Below, piece by piece: positions 1-6,527 of a stretch of DNA of 25,642 nt; the first letter of the stretch is position 1; each line of letters starts with the position of its first letter. Origin of the DNA: a virus; the IMG/VR virus record IMGVR_UViG_3300017613_001185, positions 1 through 25,642 of that record. One strand, written 5' to 3'. The notes below the pieces were generated by a model. It ran no database searches. It was not told where the DNA came from and worked only from the letters and a program-made list of their open reading frames with translations. Position numbers and translations under genes: made by a program.

Positions 1-10
1 CAATTTATTA

Positions 11-19
11 TGGTATAAT
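11..19 (+). promoter_or_regulatory. Extended -10 promoter at the left edge
   Basis: TGGTATAAT at 11-19 is a perfect extended -10 element (TGn followed by TATAAT). The -35 region would lie outside the window. Transcription would begin near position 26, leaving a leader of about 48 nt before the first gene at 74. It probably drives the row of small + strand genes that starts there. Confidence 0.6.
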
Positions 20-73
20 GGGGGTGAAAATTGAAGAAGGAAGGAAAGTTTGGGTGAAAGGAGGTGAGGGAAG

Positions 74-262
74 ATGCTTAAAGCAAAGATTGATTGTACT
101 ACCTATCCAGTCGTTAGGGTAGAGTCCATCGAAAGGCCGGTCGTGCCAAGTCGTGCACTCCATCCTTTATTATTTGAACCTGGGTTTACTGGACTCTCAA
201 GGAATGAATATTATCTGCTTTACTTTAAGGAGGTGGAACAAGATGACAGACAAGCTTTTTAA
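74..262 (+). CDS. Small phage protein of unknown function (62 aa)
   Basis: First gene after the edge promoter, with a strong SD (GGAGGTGAGG) about 5 nt before the ATG. The 62-residue product has no family I recognise. It has a proline-rich first half and an aromatic, acidic C-terminus (EYYLLYFKEVEQDD). Its last 20 bp overlap the start of the next gene, which is typical of translationally coupled phage early genes. The good SD and tight packing are the main support. Function is unknown. Confidence 0.6.
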   Translation: MLKAKIDCTTYPVVRVESIERPVVPSRALHPLLFEPGFTGLSRNEYYLLYFKEVEQDDRQAF

Positions 263-446
263 AGGAACTTTCAACCATGCAGGCATCTCGTACACTCTTT
301 ACACTCATTCGAGTTCGTCTGCACTTGCCTTTTACAACTTCATCACACAACTTCATAAGAAAACTAAAGTTCCTAAAAGGACCTTAACCTATTGGTTTGA
401 CGGTTCAAGGGATAACTATTATATTAGAGAGGAGGTGAAGAAATGA
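243..446 (+). CDS. Small phage protein of unknown function (67 aa)
   Basis: Start chosen at the ATG at 243 because AAGGAGGTGG lies 6 nt upstream. An in-frame ATG at 153 has no SD and would extend deep into the preceding gene. The product MTDKLFKGTF... is 67 aa, rich in Tyr, Ser and Lys, and of mixed alpha/beta character by eye. No family is recognised. It overlaps the upstream gene by 20 bp and the downstream start by 4 bp (ATGA), so the three genes at 74-628 look like one coupled early operon. Confidence 0.6.
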   Translation: MTDKLFKGTFNHAGISYTLYTHSSSSALAFYNFITQLHKKTKVPKRTLTYWFDGSRDNYYIREEVKK

Positions 447-628
447 GTGTAACCATCTTAGGAAGTCACATTCGACTAATCAGGCCGGAGAAGATCAAAA
501 AACCTATCATCTTCAAGACCGATAGGCCTAGATGCAAGTATAATAAGAAACCTTCTTCGCTGATTAAAGTAAACATTAACTGGGCTAAAGTAACTATACC
601 GCCAGAGCCAACTTATTATTCACATTAG
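443..628 (+). CDS. Small basic phage protein of unknown function (61 aa)
   Basis: GAGGAGGTGAAGAA precedes the ATG, and the start overlaps the stop of the previous gene. The 61-residue protein is strongly basic (many Lys and Arg in RPEKIKKP and RPRCKYNKKP), so nucleic-acid or protein binding is possible, but no family is recognised. Its TAG stop (626-628) is partly made by the first two bases of the first dyad repeat at 627-651. Confidence 0.55.
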   Translation: MSVTILGSHIRLIRPEKIKKPIIFKTDRPRCKYNKKPSSLIKVNINWAKVTIPPEPTYYSH

Positions 629-651
629 ATCGTTCAATAATTGAACAGACT
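627..651. repeat. 25-bp dyad repeat, copy 1
   Basis: Core GTTCAA, centre TAA, TTGAAC; outer arms AGATC and AGACT. It matches the consensus half-site AGWYYGTTCAA on both arms. The AG forms the end of the upstream TAG stop, and the repeat ends 14 nt before the next ATG (666). It is a probable protein-binding site shared with nine other clear copies. Confidence 0.85.
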
Positions 652-665
652 TAGGAGACAAGAAG

Positions 666-974
666 ATGACAAAAGAAGATAGAAATGAACTAGAGCTTAG
701 AAAGGCTAATGCAAAGAGTAGGTGCAATGAAACTTATTCGACTATTCAACAACTAAAACACATCCTCGCTGCTTATTATAAGGACTACTACCATTGGAGA
801 GAAAGGTACTTGGAGGCAGATAGGAAACTTGCATTGGAAGATAAGTTGAGGATAGTTTCAGTTGGAGAGAAGAAAGAGAAGAAAACTCTAGAACTCGCAG
901 TTAAGTTAACAAAGGCACAGATAATTGCTATTGCAGAGGAACTTGGAGTTTTGGAGGAGTTGAACTTTGATTAA
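666..974 (+). CDS. Predicted coiled-coil phage protein (102 aa)
   Basis: An SD (TTAGGAGACAAGAAG) lies between the dyad repeat and the ATG. The product is highly charged and almost entirely helical in character. Residues 1-70 have spaced Leu, Ile and Ala with many Glu, Lys and Arg, which suggests a coiled coil. The C-terminal 35 residues (AVKLTKAQIIAIAEELGVLEEL) look like a further amphipathic helix. No enzyme motif is visible and function is unknown. It lies in a run of small early genes, directly downstream of dyad repeat copy 1. Confidence 0.6.
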   Translation: MTKEDRNELELRKANAKSRCNETYSTIQQLKHILAAYYKDYYHWRERYLEADRKLALEDKLRIVSVGEKKEKKTLELAVKLTKAQIIAIAEELGVLEELNFD

Positions 975-1000
975 TCTTTAAAGAGGAAAGGAGAAAAAGA

Positions 1001-1180
1001 ATGGAAGCTAAACTTAAGTTCAAACTAACCAGGCCTGCAAAGAAAAGTGGAGGTGACCGCTATGAGTATGGAGTGAAGGGGGATAAAGATTTCATGACCG
1101 TCTACCTACCACAGTGGATCTCAAGACCAGAGGAAATTCCACTTAAGTCAATAAATCTAATTATAACTACCGAAAAATAA
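1001..1180 (+). CDS. Very small phage protein of unknown function (59 aa)
   Basis: A short reading frame with an SD (GAGGAAAGGAG) 6-8 nt before the ATG at 1001 and a TAA at 1178-1180. The product starts MEAKLKFKLTRPAKKSGG and continues with alternating hydrophobic residues, including DFMTVYLPQW and PLKSINLII. It reads like a small beta-rich fold. It fills the gap between the 666-974 gene and the promoter at 1219. It is 59 codons long and easily missed by length cut-offs, but SD quality and position make it believable. No family recognised. Confidence 0.6.
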   Translation: MEAKLKFKLTRPAKKSGGDRYEYGVKGDKDFMTVYLPQWISRPEEIPLKSINLIITTEK

Positions 1181-1218
1181 GAGTGTTGTACCTATACGTA
1201 ATATTGCCAAATTTAATG

Positions 1219-1247
1219 TTGACAATCAACAAAACTACGTGTATAAT
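1219..1247 (+). promoter_or_regulatory. Consensus sigma70 promoter
   Basis: TTGACA at 1219-1224 and TATAAT at 1242-1247, separated by exactly 17 bp. Both hexamers match the bacterial housekeeping consensus perfectly. Transcription should start near 1254, giving a leader of about 50 nt before the gene at 1305. It is the strongest promoter visible in the window and would be read by host RNA polymerase without phage factors. Confidence 0.88.
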
Positions 1248-1304
1248 GTTTTTTATCGTTTGAGATCGTAACCATTAACCTTTTAAAAGTCAGGAGGAAC
1301 AAAG

Positions 1305-1703
1305 ATGGATGCAAGAGAAGTAACAGCGAAAGTGCCCGAGAAGAAAGATTCAGAAGGTGTAGTTGTACAAGAAGCTTTAGGACCTGTGACTGTCCTAGTG
1401 CCTTTTCCAAAGGACTATGAGGAGGCTGCAGATTATTGCACTGAGGAAGCAATGCTCTCTAACGCCTTCGCTAACTTCAAAGTCACACCAGTCCAAGCGA
1501 TGATCAGAGCAGGTTTGAAAGCCGGTAAGTCGGAAGAACAGATTCAGGAGGAGGCTGAAAAACTTGTAATGGGTATTGCAAGACAAGGTGGTGGAAAAGT
1601 GGACGTCAAAGCTGCTTATGCCGCTAAGTTCCGGAGTGCAACTCCTGAGGAACAGGCCCAGATGATTGCAGACCTGAAGAGGGATGCAGGGTTAGTAGAC
1701 TAA
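1305..1703 (+). CDS. Strongly expressed phage protein of unknown function (132 aa)
   Basis: An SD (CAGGAGGAACAAAG) precedes the ATG at 1305. The 132-residue product has a flexible charged N-terminus (about residues 1-25), a short beta segment (GPVTVLVPFP), and then helical, Ala-, Glu- and Lys-rich sequence to the end. It has no Cys cluster, Walker motif or membrane segment. It resembles small conserved phage proteins whose role I cannot name. It is the only gene between a perfect promoter (1219-1247) and an intrinsic terminator (1731-1767), so it is an independent single-gene transcript that is probably abundant early in infection. A host-takeover or DNA-binding accessory role is possible, but that is inference only. 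Confidence 0.7.
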   Translation: MDAREVTAKVPEKKDSEGVVVQEALGPVTVLVPFPKDYEEAADYCTEEAMLSNAFANFKVTPVQAMIRAGLKAGKSEEQIQEEAEKLVMGIARQGGGKVDVKAAYAAKFRSATPEEQAQMIADLKRDAGLVD

Positions 1704-1730
1704 GATCGTTTATCTTTTCCTTTATGCTGG

Positions 1731-1767
1731 CCCTGGAGTCTTTATCCACGAGGACTCCAGGGTTTTT
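1731..1767 (+). terminator. Intrinsic (rho-independent) terminator
   Basis: A perfect 10-bp stem, CCCTGGAGTC (1731-1740) with GACTCCAGGG (1753-1762), has a 12-nt loop and is followed at once by five T residues (1763-1767). It ends the single-gene unit that begins at the promoter at 1219. Confidence 0.9.
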
Positions 1768-1772
1768 CTTCC

Positions 1773-1801
1773 ACTTAAAATGTACGTTTTAGGGATATTA
1801 T
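1773..1801 (+). promoter_or_regulatory. Possible weak promoter overlapping a dyad repeat
   Basis: TATTAT at 1796-1801 could be a -10 box, but the matching -35 region (ACTTAA, 1773-1778) is poor. Because the strong terminator lies just upstream, the next genes need a new promoter or readthrough. If this promoter is real, dyad repeat copy 2 (1806-1830) would cover the start site, an ideal place for a repressor. The segment also holds AAAATGTACGTTTT (1777-1790), which recurs inverted near 7154. Confidence 0.3.
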
Positions 1802-1805
1802 GAAT

Positions 1806-1830
1806 AGACCGTTCAAAAATTGAACAATCT
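1806..1830. repeat. 25-bp dyad repeat, copy 2
   Basis: Outer arms AGACC and AATCT, centre AAA, core GTTCAA/TTGAAC intact. It lies between the terminator at 1731-1767 and the SD of the gene at 1852, ending 21 nt before that start codon. Confidence 0.85.
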
Positions 1831-1851
1831 AAACGAAAGGAGAAAAAGAAG

Positions 1852-2118
1852 ATGAAACGAATAGGGGATTCTAAAGAACCTACCATCAAACAAGCCCATA
1901 ATATCTTAGCCAACCTCAGAGAAAAATATCCAGATAAGTCCTTTTCTATCGATATTAATCTATGGAACCATTCTCATAATTCAATCTATACTGAATATTC
2001 ATTAGCTATACTTCCAGGATTTGATGGATCTAATTGTCAAAGATCAGAAGATTTTAAAGACTGGCCACCTTTCCTGAAATATTATCGTAAGGTATTAAAG
2101 GAGGGAATTGATGTCTAG
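1852..2118 (+). CDS. Small phage protein of unknown function (88 aa)
   Basis: AAAGGAGAAAAAGAAG lies before the ATG, and dyad repeat copy 2 lies just upstream. The 88-aa product is mixed alpha/beta. It has a helical segment with EPTIKQAHNILANLREKYPD, a beta-like stretch around SFSIDINLWNHS, and a C-terminal KYYRKVLKEGIDV. No family is recognised. It overlaps the start of the DNA ligase gene by 8 bp, so the two are probably translated together. Confidence 0.55.
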   Translation: MKRIGDSKEPTIKQAHNILANLREKYPDKSFSIDINLWNHSHNSIYTEYSLAILPGFDGSNCQRSEDFKDWPPFLKYYRKVLKEGIDV

Positions 2119-2956
2119 TCAATGGCAACGCTGGAAGAACATCATGAAGTGTTACCCATTTAGTGAGGATCGCCTTGCAAAGTGGGAACCTCCATACATA
2201 GTTCAGCCTAAATACGATGGAGTTCGATGTAGGGCAGTTCCAGTTGAGAATGGCTACCTTCTGCTTTCAAGTGAGGAGAATGTGATCTTCTCCGTTCCTC
2301 ACATAAATCAGGAGCTGAAGTCCTCAGGCCTGCGCCAGGAACTTGACGGTGAGCTCTATTGTCATGAACTTTCCTTCAATGAGATCTTATCAATAACCTC
2401 CAGGACAGTCAATCTCCACTACGAACACAAACTAATCTCCTTCCACTGTTTTGATGTAGTAAATGATGCACCTCAACACACTCGACTGACTGAGATAATT
2501 AAGCTAAGATCCCTCAAGCTCAAATACCTCAAGGTTTCACCTTTCTGGATATGCGATACTTTCGACGAGGTTATGAGAGTTTATGATAAGTTAATTAATC
2601 TTGACTATGAAGGAATGATCGTCCGGCATAAAGACGCTCCTTATGAGGTTAAGAGGAGCACATTTCTTATGAAATTCAAGCCGAAAAAGGAAGATGAGTA
2701 TGAAATCCTTGGATGGAATGAGGAAGTCGACAAGAATGGTAATCCAAAGAAAAGACTTGGATCACTAATATGTCTTAGTGGTGATGGAAACACCTTCTCA
2801 GTCGGCTCTGGATTTACTCAAGGTCAGCGGATTGACTATTGGAATGATCAAGATTCATTGAAAGGGAAAAAAGTAAGAGTCCAATACCAGCACATAAGTT
2901 CTGGTAGAAAAGTACCACGCTTTCCTATTTTTATAGAGGTAGTAGAAAATGACTGA
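2111..2956 (+). CDS. ATP-dependent DNA ligase
   Basis: It seals nicks in phage DNA during replication and recombination, using ATP to form a ligase-AMP intermediate. The start is the ATG at 2111, with AAGGAGGG upstream; a TTG one codon earlier is less likely. The 281-aa product has the nucleotidyltransferase motifs in order: I KYDGVR at 34-39 with adenylated Lys34, III ELDGELY at 77-83, IIIa FHCFDVV near 111, IV YEGMIVR at 166-172, and V LMKFKPKK at 186-193. A C-terminal OB-fold region runs from about 200 to 281. The size fits the short two-domain phage ligases of T7 type. No zinc-finger or BRCT region is present, so it is not NAD-dependent. It overlaps the HIRAN gene by 8 bp. Confidence 0.9.
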   Translation: MSSQWQRWKNIMKCYPFSEDRLAKWEPPYIVQPKYDGVRCRAVPVENGYLLLSSEENVIFSVPHINQELKSSGLRQELDGELYCHELSFNEILSITSRTVNLHYEHKLISFHCFDVVNDAPQHTRLTEIIKLRSLKLKYLKVSPFWICDTFDEVMRVYDKLINLDYEGMIVRHKDAPYEVKRSTFLMKFKPKKEDEYEILGWNEEVDKNGNPKKRLGSLICLSGDGNTFSVGSGFTQGQRIDYWNDQDSLKGKKVRVQYQHISSGRKVPRFPIFIEVVEND

Positions 2957-3266
2957 ACAAGATAAGAAACTCGAATTCTACATAGCTGGAGTACAACACC
3001 ACGAGAGTTACAAATGCCAAGATTCGATGGCCGTAGATGACTTCCTCGCTATGGTCCTTGAACCTACCAATAAGTTCGATCCTAATGCAATCAGACTTGA
3101 ATGGCGTGATACTATGATCGGCTACGTCCCAGCTCGGCTTAGTGCAGAAGTAACTGCTTTGGTAATGAGTGATGAGGAAAATCTTTGGGCCTGCAAACTC
3201 ATCGAACTGAACAAAGATGAGAAACCCTGGGAGAGATTCAAAGTCCTAATTGAGGAGGTAAACTAA
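2949..3266 (+). CDS. Stand-alone HIRAN-domain protein
   Basis: The 105-aa protein is nearly all HIRAN domain. A FYIAGVQHH strand opens it, followed by LEPTNKFDPNAIRLEW (the family's typical N-x-x-D-x-N-A segment) and IGYVPARLSAEV. HIRAN domains, best known from HLTF and Rad5, bind DNA ends or 3' ends at stalled forks. Many phages encode the domain alone. It starts 8 bp inside the ligase gene and its stop overlaps the next ATG (TAATG). The linkage to ligase and the recombination genes suggests a role in repair or replication-fork processing. The domain assignment is firm; the role is inferred. Confidence 0.75.
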   Translation: MTEQDKKLEFYIAGVQHHESYKCQDSMAVDDFLAMVLEPTNKFDPNAIRLEWRDTMIGYVPARLSAEVTALVMSDEENLWACKLIELNKDEKPWERFKVLIEEVN

Positions 3267-3682
3267 TGAAATTTGTCTACTGTGCAGAATGTGGAGAGAG
3301 ATTTGAAGTCCTCTACAAGGCTTCGCAAGGAAAGGTCTTCCATATAATAAGGCCTCACAAGTGCTCTGGAATTGTTAAGGGAGAAGTGACAGAAAAGATG
3401 AGGGAGAATGAACTACAACCAATCCCTCCTGAACCTAACATTAAATCTATGTTCGACTCGTTTAAGTTTGTTCAAAAATTGAACGATCTTGAACCAAAAA
3501 TTGCAGAGCCAGAATCTATACCTGAGTCAATGGTTCAAGAAACTGGAGACAAGAGGAGCAAGGAACATCTACGGAAAGAATTAATAACCTCAAATGCTCC
3601 ACTTAACCTAATAAGCAATATTAAGAACCTTCCTACATCACAACCAGTAGGGGATATTAGCAAGGAACCGAAAGGAGATTAA
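3266..3682 (+). CDS. Small protein with possible N-terminal zinc-binding module (138 aa)
   Basis: SD GAGGAGGTAAAC, start overlapping the upstream stop. The N-terminus has YCAECGERFEV and then IRPHKCSG. That gives a CxxC pair plus His/Cys near residue 32, possibly a small zinc-binding knuckle. The rest (about 45-138) is proline- and charge-rich, low in hydrophobics, and probably disordered. Dyad repeat copy 3 (3465-3489) is embedded in frame and encodes FVQKLND, so the DNA site is accommodated in the disordered tail. Function unknown. A small DNA- or protein-binding adaptor is one possibility. Confidence 0.6.
   Translation: MKFVYCAECGERFEVLYKASQGKVFHIIRPHKCSGIVKGEVTEKMRENELQPIPPEPNIKSMFDSFKFVQKLNDLEPKIAEPESIPESMVQETGDKRSKEHLRKELITSNAPLNLISNIKNLPTSQPVGDISKEPKGD
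3465..3489. repeat. 25-bp dyad repeat, copy 3 (inside a CDS)
   Basis: Outer arms AGTTT and GATCT, centre AAA, core intact. It lies wholly inside the 3266-3682 gene, in the part encoding a presumably disordered tail. It shows that the site is maintained even within coding sequence. Confidence 0.85.
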
Positions 3683-3683
3683 G

Positions 3684-3992
3684 ATGCCAAAGGTCTTCGT
3701 TGTAAACAAGTCCACAAGCAAGAGCGGAACAGGCCATGATTTTAGTCCTGCAGAAAAGTTCGGTGAAATCGTCTTTTTATCCAAAGGCCCTATGAACCGT
3801 TATAGTACTAACAACATGCATAGAAGGTTTACTGAAGTTATGCAAAACTCCAACCCTGACGACTACATCGTACCATGTAGTCTAAACGTGATGAACATAA
3901 TCGCAGGTGCCGTGTTCGCCTTTATGCATGGAAAACTTAACCTACTATTATTTAAGGAGGGTGAGTATCTTGAAAGAAACTTAATAATTTAA
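3684..3992 (+). CDS. Conserved-looking phage protein of unknown function (102 aa)
   Basis: SD AAAGGAGATTAAG; the ATG follows one base after the previous stop. The product begins MPKVFVVNKSTSKSGTGHDF and continues SPAEKFGEIVFLSKGPMNRY. It has a compact alpha/beta look with a hydrophobic stretch near residues 68-90 (VMNIIAGAVFAFMHGKLNLLLF). The HDFSPAEKFGEIVFL segment looks like a conserved core that I have a sense of from other phage early regions, without any known function. It has no transmembrane-type charge pattern strong enough to call a membrane protein. Confidence 0.6.
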   Translation: MPKVFVVNKSTSKSGTGHDFSPAEKFGEIVFLSKGPMNRYSTNNMHRRFTEVMQNSNPDDYIVPCSLNVMNIIAGAVFAFMHGKLNLLLFKEGEYLERNLII

Positions 3993-4014
3993 CAGATGAA
4001 AGGAGAAAAGATGG

Positions 4015-4317
4015 ATGGATGGATTGACTATTGGTGACAAGGTACTTGTAATTGCTACTGCTCACACAAGGTATGTATATGGACATAAGATTTGGTATGT
4101 TGAATCTATTGATCCAAAAGAAGCTTGGTACGTAGGCTATACATGGAAACAAGAAGGTTATCATAAAATAGCCGACTATAACCCTGCTATTGAGAAACAT
4201 AACGCAAACTACTTAACTAACATAAAATCTATCAAGTTAATGCGAGTGAAGTTTCACGAGTTTGGAAATGACTACTATGCATTTAGACAACACGTTAAGA
4301 AAATGGAAGGAGAATAA
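4015..4317 (+). CDS. Phage protein of unknown function (100 aa)
   Basis: GATGAAAGGAGAAAAG precedes two nearby ATGs. The first (4011) reaches a stop after eight codons, so translation must start at 4015 (MDGLTIGDKVLV). The N-terminal half looks like a small beta-barrel (TIGDKVLVIATAHTRYVYGHKIWYVESID), with SH3-like alternating strands. The C-terminal half is more helical and basic. No family is assigned with confidence. It is followed after 4 bp by another small gene. Confidence 0.55.
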   Translation: MDGLTIGDKVLVIATAHTRYVYGHKIWYVESIDPKEAWYVGYTWKQEGYHKIADYNPAIEKHNANYLTNIKSIKLMRVKFHEFGNDYYAFRQHVKKMEGE

Positions 4318-4321
4318 GAAA

Positions 4322-4477
4322 ATGATAACTGAACGCACACTTAGAAAATGGAGGAAGGAAGTTCTTGAGGAGATAGTAATCCTAGCAAGCTCAGGAGACA
4401 AGCGAAGATTGGAGATAAGACAACGTGTTCTTCGCCTAACGCAAGAATTATTAGATCAGCATCTGCTGAGGAAGTGA
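4322..4477 (+). CDS. Very small helical protein (51 aa)
   Basis: Start chosen at 4322 (MITERTLRKW) because GAAGGAGAATAAGAA lies directly upstream. A longer in-frame ATG at 4262 lies inside the previous gene and has no SD. The 51-residue product is one or two amphipathic basic helices (LRKWRKEVLEEIVILAS, then LEIRQRVLRLTQELLDQHLL). It ends 8 bp before the nuclease gene, so the two are likely co-translated. Function unknown; it could be a small partner of the nuclease. Confidence 0.5.
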   Translation: MITERTLRKWRKEVLEEIVILASSGDKRRLEIRQRVLRLTQELLDQHLLRK

Positions 4478-4485
4478 GGTGAGTA

Positions 4486-5460
4486 ATGTTTCCACTGCCT
4501 GAACAACCTACCTGGAAAATCCGAGATTCCTCCAAACTCGACAATTACCAAGAATGTCCTCGCAAGTTCTTCTTCACCCACATTCTTGGTTGGAGGTCTG
4601 AAAAACCTAACCATGACTTGTACTTCGGCGAATCTTGGCACAAAGCACGTGAATGGCAACTAATCCACGGCTACGATGATGTTGCAGGGGCCTATAAGGC
4701 CTTCATTGACTACTACCGACTCAAGTTCCCGCCTGGGACTGATGAAATCTATCGCCCAAAAGACCCTCTTGCAGTTGGTTACGCCTTGAACAAATTTGCA
4801 GATGAAAAACAATCTGACCTAATCGAGAATGAACTCCTCTTAACCGAAACAAGTGGAACCGTCCCAGTCGGTGAAGATCGCTTCCTCCACTATCGGATGG
4901 ACTCTGTCCTACGTAACCGACTTGATGATAAGGTCTTTTCTTGGGATCACAAGTCTGCAAAAAAATTCTCACGTCAATGGGAAGAGAAATTTTACCTTTC
5001 AATCCAAAATGGAACTTACACCCATTGCCTCTATTGCATGTATCCTATTGAAGAAGTCCTTGGAATAGAGTTCTGCGGGACTTGTTTTGAATACCTTAAG
5101 CGTGGAAGCAAGTACCGTGACGCAGGTTATCACATTAATCTTAAGCGAGTCCCTGCCTTTAAAAGCCCTGATCAGATGAATACTTGGCTTTGGCAGGTTA
5201 ATGATCTCTTGGACGACCTCGACAGGGACATGGATAGACTAATGGACTCCAAAGAGGAAGATCAAGTTCTCCAGGCCTTCCCAATGCGAACTACCTCATG
5301 TACTAATTACTGGGGCTGCATCTTCCATGACTACTGCATGAGTTGGTCTAATCCTCTCCAACGATGCTATGAGCCACCTCTCGGATTCAAAATCGAGTTT
5401 TGGGATCCTTCGGCTATGGAGACTACCAATAAAATAGACTTAGAATGGAGCAAAAGATGA
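4486..5460 (+). CDS. PD-(D/E)XK nuclease of the Cas4/RecB type with a likely Fe-S cluster
   Basis: A RecB-like exonuclease, expected to resect DNA ends for phage recombination. Visible in the 324-aa product: YQECPRKFFF (Cys24), FGESWHKA (His52), YRMDS (Asp139), WDHKSAK (Asp154-x-Lys156) and QNGTYT (Gln174, Tyr178). These fit the catalytic His, Asp, acidic-x-Lys and QxxxY motifs of the family. Three C-terminal cysteines (272, 278, 284) can join Cys24 to hold a [4Fe-4S] cluster as in Cas4 and AddB, though their spacing (C-x5-C-x5-C) differs from the usual. It precedes a zinc ribbon, a Sak4-like ATPase and an ssDNA-binding-like gene. No cas genes or array are near, so a replication/recombination role is more likely than CRISPR adaptation. 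Confidence 0.85.
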   Translation: MFPLPEQPTWKIRDSSKLDNYQECPRKFFFTHILGWRSEKPNHDLYFGESWHKAREWQLIHGYDDVAGAYKAFIDYYRLKFPPGTDEIYRPKDPLAVGYALNKFADEKQSDLIENELLLTETSGTVPVGEDRFLHYRMDSVLRNRLDDKVFSWDHKSAKKFSRQWEEKFYLSIQNGTYTHCLYCMYPIEEVLGIEFCGTCFEYLKRGSKYRDAGYHINLKRVPAFKSPDQMNTWLWQVNDLLDDLDRDMDRLMDSKEEDQVLQAFPMRTTSCTNYWGCIFHDYCMSWSNPLQRCYEPPLGFKIEFWDPSAMETTNKIDLEWSKR

Positions 5461-5651
5461 ACTGCCCTGACTGTAAAACTAAAATGACTATTGACTTCAT
5501 CGACCTCCCTGCAGACAAAAGTTACTTTGAGGTAGTCTTTAAATGCCTGAAGTGCAAAGCAACTTTCTTCGGGACAATTTACCGAGACCTTGACCAAGCA
5601 TCTAATGACGCAATCTGCGTTGAATGTGAGGAGAAAAAGAATGCCTTATGA
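5457..5651 (+). CDS. Small zinc-ribbon protein (64 aa)
   Basis: Start placed at 5457 (MNCPDCKTKMT), which has TGGAG 6 nt upstream and overlaps the nuclease stop as ATGA. An in-frame ATG four codons earlier has no SD. The protein has two CxxC pairs (CPDC near residue 3 and CLKC near 30), a classic zinc ribbon, plus a further CVEC near the C-terminus. Such small phage ribbons can bind nucleic acid or partner proteins, but the role here is unknown. Its 3' end overlaps the next gene's SD and start. Confidence 0.6.
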   Translation: MNCPDCKTKMTIDFIDLPADKSYFEVVFKCLKCKATFFGTIYRDLDQASNDAICVECEEKKNAL

Positions 5652-6471
5652 TCCAATGAAAGAACTAAAACGTGTAACTGACTATTACAACAACGACCCT
5701 CTACAAAAGCGTTTCTCTGCAATAATAACTGGAGAAACAAACACAGGTAAAACGTACCTCCTAAGGACTGCACGCTTCCCTATCCACGTAGACTCCTTTG
5801 ATCCTGGAGGAACTAAGTGCCTTCTCGACTTGGTCAGGAGGAAGGAAAATCCTAACGGGCAAATAGTAGTCGATTCCTCTTGGGAAACCGAAGATCCTTA
5901 CAACCCTAAGGCCTTCGCCGAGTGGAAAAAGACTATGGACCTACGCCTTTCCACAGGCTACTTCGACATGTTTGGAACTTATTGTCTTGACAGTTTAACT
6001 ACCTTCGGCAAGGCTGCAATGAACTATCAGCTCAACTTAGCGGGCAAGGCCGGAGATGTTCCTAGACATCGTTACGACTACAACCCACAAAAAGTTTTTA
6101 TGGAAAACTATATCCGTAAACTAATGAACCTTTCTTGTGACTTCATCATCACAGGCCACTTAACGGAGATTGAGGAACTAAGGCATGTAGACAAAAGCTC
6201 CGGCATAAAGACTTACGACACCAAGTACCGCCTTTACATAACCGGTCAAGCTGTCTTAACTATCCCTTTACTCTTCGACGAGATCTATACTATAATAGGG
6301 AGGGGCAACCCACCTAAGCGTGAGATGCTAATTGACTCTCTTGGCAAATACATAGCCCGTTCTCGACTAAAGCAGAAAGGGAAGTTAGGAGCGACTGAAG
6401 AGCCGGACATAAAGAAACTGTTAAAAAAGGCAGGGTTTGCGTGGGAGGACAAACCTAGATTGGAAGCTTAA
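5641..6471 (+). CDS. Sak4-like RecA-fold ATPase (AAA_24 type)
   Basis: Probable single-strand annealing or recombination ATPase acting on phage DNA. Start at 5641 (MPYDPMKELK) because GAGGAGAAAAAG lies directly upstream; the in-frame ATG at 5590 is inside the preceding gene without SD. In the 276-aa product, Walker A is GETNTGKT at 31-38 and Walker B is TYCLDSLT around Asp117. TGHL near 171 is in a sensor-like position. Length and motif spacing match phage AAA_24/Sak4 proteins, which commonly lie beside a Cas4-like nuclease and an SSB. That is the arrangement here. An alternative label is a generic AAA family ATPase. Its TAA stop provides the first base of dyad repeat copy 4. Confidence 0.8.
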   Translation: MPYDPMKELKRVTDYYNNDPLQKRFSAIITGETNTGKTYLLRTARFPIHVDSFDPGGTKCLLDLVRRKENPNGQIVVDSSWETEDPYNPKAFAEWKKTMDLRLSTGYFDMFGTYCLDSLTTFGKAAMNYQLNLAGKAGDVPRHRYDYNPQKVFMENYIRKLMNLSCDFIITGHLTEIEELRHVDKSSGIKTYDTKYRLYITGQAVLTIPLLFDEIYTIIGRGNPPKREMLIDSLGKYIARSRLKQKGKLGATEEPDIKKLLKKAGFAWEDKPRLEA

Positions 6472-6495
6472 GATCGTTCAAATCTTGAATGAACT
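6471..6495. repeat. 25-bp dyad repeat, copy 4 (one core mismatch)
   Basis: Outer arms AGATC and GAACT, centre ATC. The right core reads TTGAAT rather than TTGAAC, the only core mismatch among the ten clear copies. It begins at the last base of the Sak4-like gene stop and ends 32 nt before the next start codon. Confidence 0.75.
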
Positions 6496-6527
6496 AACCC
6501 AAAACACTTTAACCTATGGAGGTAACA

